Source: Deltaproteobacteria bacterium (GTDB lineage: Bacteria > Desulfobacterota > Dissulfuribacteria > Dissulfuribacterales > QOAL01). From it: 14,081 nucleotides of DNA. Shown one piece after another: positions 8,095 to 14,081 of the stretch. Position 1 is the first letter of the stretch. Each line of letters opens with the position of its first letter. The notes beneath the pieces were generated by a model. It worked only from the letters and a program-made list of their open reading frames with translations, was not told the DNA's origin and made no database searches. Made by a program: the position numbers and the translations under genes. Where the stretch lies: positions 1 to 14,081 of the forward strand of contig JAMOUE010000084.1 of NCBI GenBank assembly GCA_027068235.1, in the 5' to 3' direction.

Positions 8095-8180
8095 TGGTGC
8101 GAGAGGGGAGAGTCGAACTCCCACGGCACAAGGCCGCTGGATCCTAAGTCCAGTGCGTCTACCAGTTCCGCCACTCTCGC
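8095..8180 (-). tRNA. tRNA-Leu (anticodon UAG)
   Basis: A complete class II tRNA with a long variable arm. The acceptor arms GCGAGAG (8174-8180) and CTCTCGC pair perfectly. The D arm has TGGTAGACGC. The anticodon stem CTGGA/TCCAG encloses loop CTTAGGA, giving anticodon TAG (UAG), which reads leucine CUN codons, chiefly CUA and CUG. The variable arm is about 15 bases. The T arm is GGGAG-TTCGACT-CTCCC. The discriminator A is followed by an encoded CCA (8095-8097). It lies between chrA and tig on the same strand. Confidence 0.97.
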
Positions 8181-8207
8181 ACATCGTCATGAAAATCAGC
8201 CTGACGA

Positions 8208-8236
8208 AATTTAATAGAGGCGAAAAATGAAGTCAA
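8208..8236 (-). promoter_or_regulatory. Sigma70-type promoter of tRNA-Leu
   Basis: On the minus strand TTGACT (8231-8236) and TAAATT (8208-8213) are separated by exactly 17 bases. Transcription would start near 8201, giving a leader of about 20 bases before the mature tRNA at 8180. The match and geometry are good for a stable-RNA promoter. Confidence 0.6.
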
Positions 8237-8270
8237 TGACAATAACCACTTGAACATAAATCAATCTAAC

Positions 8271-9446
8271 TTATAAAATAACCGAAGAAATCGTTGCTGC
8301 AACAATTACAACCCACAAGATGTCAATGCCCTTGTAAAGGGCGTAAAAAGCCCCGATTCCAATAAGGGCCGCTGCCAGATTCCACTTAATAGCCATAAAA
8401 AAGCTTAAAAAAACAGCTAAAAGCAGACCAACAAACGATGCAAGCACCCCTTTCATGGCTTTTTTGAAAAAAGGAGCCTCTTTAAAACCATCATAAAATG
8501 GACTTGAAAACATAAGCATAAAAAGAGAAGGTGTAAAGATCGCCCATGAACACACTATTGCCCCAAGTAGTCCCTTAAGCATAAAGCCCACAAATGCGGC
8601 TGTTATTACAATAGGGCCAGGAGTCACCTGCCCTAAGGCTATTCCGTCCATAAACACTTCTTTTGGCAAAAAAGCCCGTTTTTCAACTATCTCGTGCAAC
8701 ATTAATGGCAAAGAGGCGTAACCCCCTCCGTAGGCAAAAAAATCTATCTTCATCATTAAAAGGCCAAGCCTGGCCAAAAATGGATCGGTGACAAAAAGCA
8801 TCAAAATGACAACAATGGCAACCAGGGCAACAAAGCCTGCCCAGGCAATTATGCTCCTTACTTGAGGTGATTTGAGGGTATCATGAAAGGTCGGTCGGCT
8901 ATCACTTTTGCCAACAATATCTCTGTAAAGGAATATGCCTCCAATAGCACATGCCCCTATTGCAACTATTGGACTGCCTTTTAAAAAAAGATATATGGCC
9001 GAAGCTGCCATTAGAAATATATCTTGCCAGCTCTTTATCATCTTTTTGCCAAAATCTAGCGTTGCATTGGCCACTATAGCCACTACCACAACCTTTAATC
9101 CCACAAAACATGAGACAACAAAAGAGATATTCATGGCCTTTTGGTAGGCCCATGCAAGTATCACCATCAGGATAAATGCTGGCAATGCAAACCCGGTAAA
9201 CGAAACAATTGCCCCAAGCCCACCCCTTGCCTTTAGCCCTGCATAGGCTGCCGCCTGCATGGCTGTAGCACCTGGAATGGTCTGTACCAAGGCTATGCCT
9301 TGATCAAACTCTTTTGGATCAACCCATTTATATTTTTTGCAAGAAAGCTCTTTTATGTACCTGACCATTGCAGGCCCGCCAAAGGCAGTGAGTCCAAGGC
9401 GGAAAAAGGCCCAGAAGAGCCTTATGAATCCAGGAGGGCTGCCCAT
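8271..9446 (-). CDS. chrA: ChrA-family transporter (two CHR domains)
   Basis: A 391-residue, strongly hydrophobic inner-membrane protein of the chromate ion transporter family, in the long form with two homologous halves. Half one has LTAFGGPAMVRY (19-30) and VQTIPGATAMQ (54-64). Half two has FFAYGGGYASLP (236-247) and LGQVTPGPIVITAAF (271-285), the classic CHR motif. About 10-12 membrane segments can be read. Characterised members export chromate and give chromate resistance, but many ChrA homologues have no tested substrate. The ATG lies inside bioB, overlapping its last 25 bases. An AAGGAG sequence lies 12 bases before it and a nearer AGG 6 bases before, so translation is probably coupled to bioB. 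Family assignment is firm; chromate as substrate is only inferred. Confidence 0.9.
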   Translation of the reverse strand: MGSPPGFIRLFWAFFRLGLTAFGGPAMVRYIKELSCKKYKWVDPKEFDQGIALVQTIPGATAMQAAAYAGLKARGGLGAIVSFTGFALPAFILMVILAWAYQKAMNISFVVSCFVGLKVVVVAIVANATLDFGKKMIKSWQDIFLMAASAIYLFLKGSPIVAIGACAIGGIFLYRDIVGKSDSRPTFHDTLKSPQVRSIIAWAGFVALVAIVVILMLFVTDPFLARLGLLMMKIDFFAYGGGYASLPLMLHEIVEKRAFLPKEVFMDGIALGQVTPGPIVITAAFVGFMLKGLLGAIVCSWAIFTPSLFMLMFSSPFYDGFKEAPFFKKAMKGVLASFVGLLLAVFLSFFMAIKWNLAAALIGIGAFYALYKGIDILWVVIVAATISSVIL

Positions 9447-10384
9447 ATCTGCCTAAGCTCCTTTGCCATAGCAATATCTTCTTCAGGAGGCCTGCCTCTG
9501 GTGGTGAGATATCCTCCAATGAGCATGGCATCTGCACCTGCCATAAAGGCCAAGGATTGGAGGTCTTTCAAGACCTTCTCCCTTCCCCCTGCAATACGAA
9601 TGGCTGCGTGCGGCAACATTATCCGCCACATGGCAACCGTTCTGAAAATTTCTTCTAGCGCAATCCTTTTTTGGCCTTCAAGGGGAGTTCCAGCAATAGG
9701 AACAAGGATGTTTATGGGGCACGAATCAACCTCAAGCTCGGCAAGATCCCTTGCCATGAGGTAGCGATCATGCTCCGATTCTCCAAGCCCTATTATGCCA
9801 CCAGCGCACACATCTAACCCTACACTCTTGGCATTTTTGATGGTCTTTACCCTCTCTTCATAGCTGTGAGTTGTACAAATCTTTGGAAAATATTCCTTTG
9901 AGGCCTCAAGGTTGTGATGATATCTGCTAAGGCCTGCCTCCTTGAGCAGTTTAAGATCATCCGCGCCCATTATGCCAAGGGATGCGCAGAGCCCTATATC
10001 AACCCGCCTTCTCAGCTCCTCTATATATCGCGCTATCTTTTCAACCAAAGATGACGATGGTCCTTTTCCACTAATTACGATACTAAACCTTTGAGCCCCT
10101 GAATTTCTGGCCTCTTCTGCTTCATAAAGAAGGGCATCAAGCTCCTTCAAATCATAAACAGGAGCCTTGGCACGTGCCCTTGCACTTTGGGCACAAAATG
10201 CACAATCTTCTGAACACGCACCACTTTTGGCATTTGTTATTGTGCAAAGGCCCATTTTCAAACCTCTATGCCCCAACTTGGCCTTTAGACCAAGCTCCAT
10301 CAACTGCCATAGAGACAACCTTTTGAAATAAGAGTAATCTGGAAGTGACACACCCTCTTTAGTAGTAGCCAATTTAGTAACCAA
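9422..10384 (-). CDS. bioB: Biotin synthase BioB (radical SAM), variant cysteine set
   Basis: A 320-residue radical SAM enzyme that inserts sulfur into dethiobiotin to make biotin. The SAM cluster motif CSEDCAFC gives C57, C61 and C64 after the BioB-typical NAKSG. Other family landmarks are CASLG (C133), YHHNLEAS (155-162), DVCAGGIIGLGE (C193), NILVPIAGTPLEG (225-237) and IRIAGGRE (262-269). By eye alignment to E. coli BioB, C128, C188 and R260 have counterparts here as C133, C193 and R263. The position of C97 is Ser101, and extra cysteines occur at C47, C170 and C222. The first usable start is a TTG at 10382-10384, overlapping the bioA stop by 11 bases, with GGAG just upstream. A TTG four codons later is an alternative. 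BioB lies between bioA and chrA in one unit. Confidence 0.93.
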   Translation of the reverse strand: MVTKLATTKEGVSLPDYSYFKRLSLWQLMELGLKAKLGHRGLKMGLCTITNAKSGACSEDCAFCAQSARARAKAPVYDLKELDALLYEAEEARNSGAQRFSIVISGKGPSSSLVEKIARYIEELRRRVDIGLCASLGIMGADDLKLLKEAGLSRYHHNLEASKEYFPKICTTHSYEERVKTIKNAKSVGLDVCAGGIIGLGESEHDRYLMARDLAELEVDSCPINILVPIAGTPLEGQKRIALEEIFRTVAMWRIMLPHAAIRIAGGREKVLKDLQSLAFMAGADAMLIGGYLTTRGRPPEEDIAMAKELRQIWAALLDS

Positions 10385-11750
10385 GCTCCATTGACACCTC
10401 GTTGATTGTTGAGGCAGTTTGGTAAAGCAGGAATTCTATTTCTTCTTTTCTAGTACAAAGGGGCAAAAAGAGATAAATGACATCAGAAAGGGGCCTTAAG
10501 ACAAGACCTTTTTCAAGCCCTCTCAAATAGACCTGCCATCCCACCCTCTTTGTAGAGTCAAATGGCCTTCTTGTCTCCTTGTCGGCAACCAGCTCAAAGG
10601 CTGCCACCATGCCTATTCCGCGTACATCGCCAACAATAGGAAGCTCCAAAAGCTGGAACTTTTCTTCTTGCAGAAAAGCACTTCTTTTAACCACACTACT
10701 CATCACATCTTCTTGCTCAAAGACATCAAGGCTTCCAAGGGCAGCCGCAGTACAGATGGGATTTGCCGTAAAGGTGTGGCCATGAAAAAAGGTCTTACCT
10801 TCACTGTAGTCTGCGTAAAATGCCTGAAATACCTCTTCACTTGTTACAGTAACAGCTAGGGGTAAGGTACCTCCTGTTATTCCCTTGGAAAGACACAGAA
10901 AATCAGGGCAAACATCTGCATGCTCCATGGCAAACATCTTTCCAGTACGCCCAAATCCAGTTGCCACTTCGTCAAAGATGAGATGAGCGCCTATCTTATC
11001 ACAAAGCGATCTCAACTTTTTGATGTACTCTGGTGGGTAACACAACATCCCACCTGCCCCCATGAGGAGAGGCTCAACAACTATTGCGCACACGTTTTCT
11101 GCCCTCTGCATCACCTCTTCCTCCAGGATATGAAAACACTGGAGATCACAACTTCTTCCTGAACCAGGCTCATATTTGTCTTGTCCGGCTGGACAGCGAT
11201 AACAATATGGCGCAGCAACTCGTAGGGAATCAAAGGTAAGTTTATCAAAAGGACCTTCAAAGGCAGGCACTCCACCAAGCCCCATAGTGCCTAGGGTATC
11301 GCCATGATAGCCATGCTCCAAAGAGACAAAAAGCTCCCTTTGCCCTATACCCTTGTTCTTCCAGTATTGGAATGACATCTTCAGCGCCACCTCCACGGCA
11401 GTAGAGCCATTATCGGAAAAAAAGAACTTTTCAAGGCCTTTGGGCAACAACTCATTTAGCCTATTGGCAAGGAGAATAGGGCCTTGGTGAGTGGTGCCAG
11501 CAAATTGAACCTGATCAAGCCTTCCAAGTTGACCTCGGATACTCTCCATTATTGTCGGATGGTTGTGACCATGGGTAATACACCACCAGGAAGATATCGT
11601 ATCAAAATATCTCTTTCCATCATGGTCATAAAGGTAAACCCCTTTGGCCCTGTCCACAAAGAGAAGATCTCTTTTTTCAAAATCCTTCATCTGGGTATAA
11701 GGATGCCAGATGAGCTTTTTGTCCATTTCCATTAGGTCTTTTATATCCAT
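10374..11750 (-). CDS. bioA: Adenosylmethionine-8-amino-7-oxononanoate aminotransferase
   Basis: A 458-residue class III PLP aminotransferase that converts KAPA (8-amino-7-oxononanoate) to DAPA in biotin synthesis, with S-adenosylmethionine the usual amino donor. Visible markers are WHPYTQ (15-20), SSWWCITHGHNHP (53-65), the phosphate-binding SDNGSTAVE (112-120), EHGYHGDT (145-152), Asp260 in IFDEVATGFGRTG, and the PLP lysine K289 in LSKGITGGTLPL. WHPYTQ and SSWW distinguish BioA from other class III enzymes. Four cysteines (C183, C186, C201, C205) sit in a compact insert. The ATG has AAGGA 4-5 bases upstream. It is the first gene of bioA-bioB-chrA. bioF and bioD are not in the window. Confidence 0.96.
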   Translation of the reverse strand: MDIKDLMEMDKKLIWHPYTQMKDFEKRDLLFVDRAKGVYLYDHDGKRYFDTISSWWCITHGHNHPTIMESIRGQLGRLDQVQFAGTTHQGPILLANRLNELLPKGLEKFFFSDNGSTAVEVALKMSFQYWKNKGIGQRELFVSLEHGYHGDTLGTMGLGGVPAFEGPFDKLTFDSLRVAAPYCYRCPAGQDKYEPGSGRSCDLQCFHILEEEVMQRAENVCAIVVEPLLMGAGGMLCYPPEYIKKLRSLCDKIGAHLIFDEVATGFGRTGKMFAMEHADVCPDFLCLSKGITGGTLPLAVTVTSEEVFQAFYADYSEGKTFFHGHTFTANPICTAAALGSLDVFEQEDVMSSVVKRSAFLQEEKFQLLELPIVGDVRGIGMVAAFELVADKETRRPFDSTKRVGWQVYLRGLEKGLVLRPLSDVIYLFLPLCTRKEEIEFLLYQTASTINEVSMELGY

Positions 11751-11836
11751 TTTTCCTTATCCGTTATCACTTCTATTGCTTTTTGATATAATGGAAGCAC
11801 CCTGAGGATTCATAGCCTCTGTATGTAGCCTTAAAG

Positions 11837-11865
11837 ATATTATCCTCATTCCGTTGTAAAACCAA
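11837..11865 (-). promoter_or_regulatory. Candidate promoter of the bioA-bioB-chrA unit
   Basis: On the minus strand TTGGTT (11860-11865) and TAATAT (11837-11842) lie 17 bases apart; GATAAT at 11839-11844 is an alternative -10. The transcript would start about 80 bases before the bioA ATG. Both hexamers are moderate matches. Confidence 0.4.
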
Positions 11866-11875
11866 CGGTTGCAAC
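11853..11875. promoter_or_regulatory. Dyad resembling biotin-operator half-sites
   Basis: Read on the minus strand, GTTGCAACC is followed after 3 bases by GGTTTTACAAC. These resemble the two BirA operator half-sites (TTGTAAACC and GGTTTACAA) in the correct orientation. Known sites usually have a spacer of about 14-16 bases, so this one is short by roughly one helical turn. It overlaps the putative -35 of bioA. The same region folds as CCGTTG-6-CAACGG (11851-11868), which could instead be a transcript-end hairpin for the upstream ATPase gene, though no T tract follows. Confidence 0.35.
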
Positions 11876-11877
11876 AT

Positions 11878-14081
11878 CTAAATTGTTAAAGTTTTGACTG
11901 CATCTCCTTCAGATTCAAGAATAGAGGCAATATGGGGGTGACATGTAAAGAAAAGCACCTGCCGCTTTTTTGACAGCTCTGCCACTGCCTTTGCTGCAAG
12001 TCTCATCCTGTCTGGATCAAAGTTTACAAATATATCGTCCATCAAAACAGGAATCCTCTCATCTTTTGGCTCACAGGCAGAAATCACACCAAACCTCAAG
12101 CATAAATAGAGCTGTTCAGCTGTGCCGCGACTTAACTTATCTGGACTTACACGTCTGCCATCCCTACTCACAGCCACAAAACCCGCCTTTGCATCTGGCA
12201 ATATCCGCATGTATCTACCCATTGTTATCCTTGAAAAGTGTCCTGAAGCCTCAGACAACACTGCCGGCTGATTTTCTCTTTCAAACTTTTCCCTCGCCCC
12301 TTTAAGAAGTGTCTTGGCAAGACTCAAAACCGACCATTTCACTGTAAGGGTTTTCAATTTCACACGTGTTGTTTCATATTCTAGAAGTAGATTTTGATGC
12401 TCTGTTGAATCCATAAGGCCCTCTAAAAGCTGAGCTGCCTCGGCTCTTTTTCTGTAAAGCTCATCTCTATAGGACAAAAGCTCAGTCTCCCTTCGCTCAA
12501 GCTCTCTGGCCTCGGCTTCAACCTGGTGCATGGTATTGCCAGAAAAAAGGGCTGAAACATCTTCTATATTTGGCTCCACTGCGAACCTTGATGAGAGCAT
12601 AAGAAGAATCTCGTTAAAACGGCTCCGCTCTTGACAAAGTTGCTCCACCCTTTGAACAAGCTCATCAAGTCCCTGAAGAGAAGTAACCTGAAAGGTACTC
12701 AACAACCGCTCAAGCCCTTTTTGTGCAGTTGTCACCTTGTTTCTAAGTGTCTCTATCTCTTTGTCCAAAAGGGCCATCTTGGCCTTTAACTGTTCATGCC
12801 TTTCAGCTTTACCTGCTTCGTTCTCATAGAGTGACACAAGATGATCCACTACTTGAACAAGGCTCTCAAACTTGATTCCAAGATCGAGATCACCAATAAG
12901 AGTATGGATCTTTCTTCTTTCTCCATCTATCTGAATCTCAAGCCTGGAAATATCCTTTTCCAGCCGCTCTTTGTTTAAAAGTAACTTTTTTATCTCTTCA
13001 GCCCTTTGAAAGATCTCTAAAACACCCTCAATTCCTTTGATTCCGCCATCAAAAACGCCTGTCTTTTTAAGAAGTTGACGCCACTTCTTCTCCAAATCAG
13101 CCTTTTTTTCATTAATGGCCTCTAACTTGAGATCAATCTCATTTATTGCAGAATCAAGCTGACAAATCTCTTGGTCTATCTGTTCAATTTTATTGCTAAG
13201 GCCATGAAATTCTTCTATCTTTTTAGAAAGATACTTCAACCTATCTTTTATCTCAGAAAGCCCTTCTTCCACTCCTGCTGCTGCACCTTCTCCCTCTACA
13301 TCTCCAAGATATGGAGTAAGCCTAGCAATTGTGTCTTCCAATAAACTACATCTTTGGGCCTTTTTTTCTTCCAGTCTGTAAAACTGGGCAAGGTGCAGCA
13401 TGATATTGCCAAGTTTCTTTGAAAAAAGAGGAAATTCCTTTAGTTCAAGCCCTTTTGGCAGGGTGTGTTTTGAAAGAAGATCTTTCCACTTATTTTTAAT
13501 CTCTAATGTCGACTGCTCCAGTTGTTTTATCTTGGCCTTTAAGTCATCAACAACCTGTTTTTTTTGTGACAAGAGAGTGTTTGTTTGATGTAATTCATCA
13601 CGTAACCCTTGTCTTTTTTGCAACAGCCTAAGGCTATTTTGACTCTTTCTGATTATCCTGTTGAAATCTGAAGCTGCCTCAGCTTTATCAAGAGCTGTAA
13701 GTTCGGCTACTCGTGAAAGCTCTGTCCCTATCCTTTCAAGCTCATTTACAAGGGCCTTTTTCTGCACATCAATATTTTTCGCATCTTTGCTAACTGTTTC
13801 TTTTTCCCTAAAAAGCAACTCGCTCTTCTTCCGTGCCAAAACCCTTGTAATTGGAGCTGACATAAGAAAAAAGACGCCAAGTCCGCAAAGATATTTATCG
13901 TAAGGAAGATGAAGGCCATTCCATGAAGAAAGATATAAAAGAATCAAGCTACCACCTGCCAAATATAAAAAAATGCCTATCTTTTCAAGACGTTGCCAAA
14001 AGGTTATACCACTATCAAGCTCTCTAAGCCGTCTTCCAAACTTGTGTAGTTCAGAGTCATAGGCATTCAGTGTGGATTTTA
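11878..14081 (-). CDS. YhaN/SbcC-like membrane-anchored coiled-coil ATPase (partial, N-terminus off the right edge)
   Basis: The frame is open from the TAG stop at 11878-11880 to the right edge, giving 733 visible residues. A TTG at 13960-13962 could be mistaken for a start, but the frame continues upstream without a stop, so the gene begins outside the window. The visible part starts with a charged helix. Two membrane segments follow (about residues 33-52 and 63-78), separated by a short loop, then roughly 500 residues of coiled coil rich in Glu, Lys and Leu. The C-terminal half of an ABC-type ATPase closes the protein: signature LSRGTAEQLYLCLR (from 12135 leftward), Walker B IPVLMDDIFVNFD, and the H-loop FFTCH. 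This layout matches YhaN-type relatives of SbcC/Rad50, which are often paired with a YhaO/SbcD-like nuclease in DNA processing. The Walker A half would lie beyond the edge, so nucleotide binding cannot be confirmed here. Confidence 0.82.
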   Translation of the reverse strand, partial: KSTLNAYDSELHKFGRRLRELDSGITFWQRLEKIGIFLYLAGGSLILLYLSSWNGLHLPYDKYLCGLGVFFLMSAPITRVLARKKSELLFREKETVSKDAKNIDVQKKALVNELERIGTELSRVAELTALDKAEAASDFNRIIRKSQNSLRLLQKRQGLRDELHQTNTLLSQKKQVVDDLKAKIKQLEQSTLEIKNKWKDLLSKHTLPKGLELKEFPLFSKKLGNIMLHLAQFYRLEEKKAQRCSLLEDTIARLTPYLGDVEGEGAAAGVEEGLSEIKDRLKYLSKKIEEFHGLSNKIEQIDQEICQLDSAINEIDLKLEAINEKKADLEKKWRQLLKKTGVFDGGIKGIEGVLEIFQRAEEIKKLLLNKERLEKDISRLEIQIDGERRKIHTLIGDLDLGIKFESLVQVVDHLVSLYENEAGKAERHEQLKAKMALLDKEIETLRNKVTTAQKGLERLLSTFQVTSLQGLDELVQRVEQLCQERSRFNEILLMLSSRFAVEPNIEDVSALFSGNTMHQVEAEARELERRETELLSYRDELYRKRAEAAQLLEGLMDSTEHQNLLLEYETTRVKLKTLTVKWSVLSLAKTLLKGAREKFERENQPAVLSEASGHFSRITMGRYMRILPDAKAGFVAVSRDGRRVSPDKLSRGTAEQLYLCLRFGVISACEPKDERIPVLMDDIFVNFDPDRMRLAAKAVAELSKKRQVLFFTCHPHIASILESEGDAVKTLTI

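Noticed and set aside
7937..8131. 64-codon minus-strand open frame downstream of the tRNA
   Set aside because: It begins inside the tRNA-Leu. The part beyond the tRNA (about 44 residues from the internal ATG) has no ribosome site and resembles nothing I know.
9300..9764. 154-codon plus-strand open frame across the chrA-bioB junction
   Set aside because: It lies opposite two well-supported genes and has no recognisable domain.
13960..13962. TTG as the start of the YhaN-like ATPase
   Set aside because: The frame continues upstream for 39 more codons to the window edge without a stop, and the TTG falls inside the first membrane segment.
1..14081. CRISPR array, transposon ends, phage or defence island
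   Set aside because: No spaced repeats, transposase, integrase or phage gene was seen; nearly all of the sequence is accounted for by conserved genes.

Overview
The window looks like a bacterial chromosome segment of moderate to low G+C. It most likely comes from the Desulfobacterota (former Deltaproteobacteria) or a near relative. This is inferred from gene content and order: a tRNA-Leu followed by tig-clpP-clpX-lon, a biotin synthase of the form common in anaerobes, and a YhaN-like ATPase. No single sequence in the window proves the lineage. Except for one nitroreductase gene, every gene is on the minus strand.

Left part (1-1920): a secreted SYLF/Ysc84-type protein (minus strand, cut by the left edge) diverges from a plus-strand nitroreductase. 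The nitroreductase converges on a minus-strand RfaH-like NusG paralogue, with a long hairpin in the short gap between them. Middle part (2031-7853): reading leftward from 7853, a protein-quality-control cluster runs trigger factor, ClpP, ClpX, Lon. ClpX and ClpP form one ATP-dependent protease, Lon is a second, and trigger factor folds nascent chains at the ribosome. Upstream of trigger factor (8095-8180) is a complete tRNA-Leu(UAG) with encoded CCA and a good sigma70-type promoter.

Right part (8271-11750): a tightly packed bioA-bioB-chrA unit with overlapping reading frames. It encodes the last and third-from-last steps of biotin synthesis plus a two-domain ChrA-family transporter. A dyad of biotin-operator character overlaps the likely bioA promoter. 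Far right (11878 to the right edge): the C-terminal part of a large membrane-anchored coiled-coil ATPase of the YhaN/SbcC type, whose start lies beyond the window.

Most of this is conserved housekeeping sequence. I see no CRISPR array, insertion sequence, phage gene or clear undescribed defence system. The points most worth checking are: the BioB variant lacking one canonical cluster cysteine; the transporter translationally coupled to biotin genes; the compact candidate biotin operator; and the RfaH-like protein with altered DNA-contact residues. No gene-free stretch exceeds 300 bases; the longest is 7854-8094.
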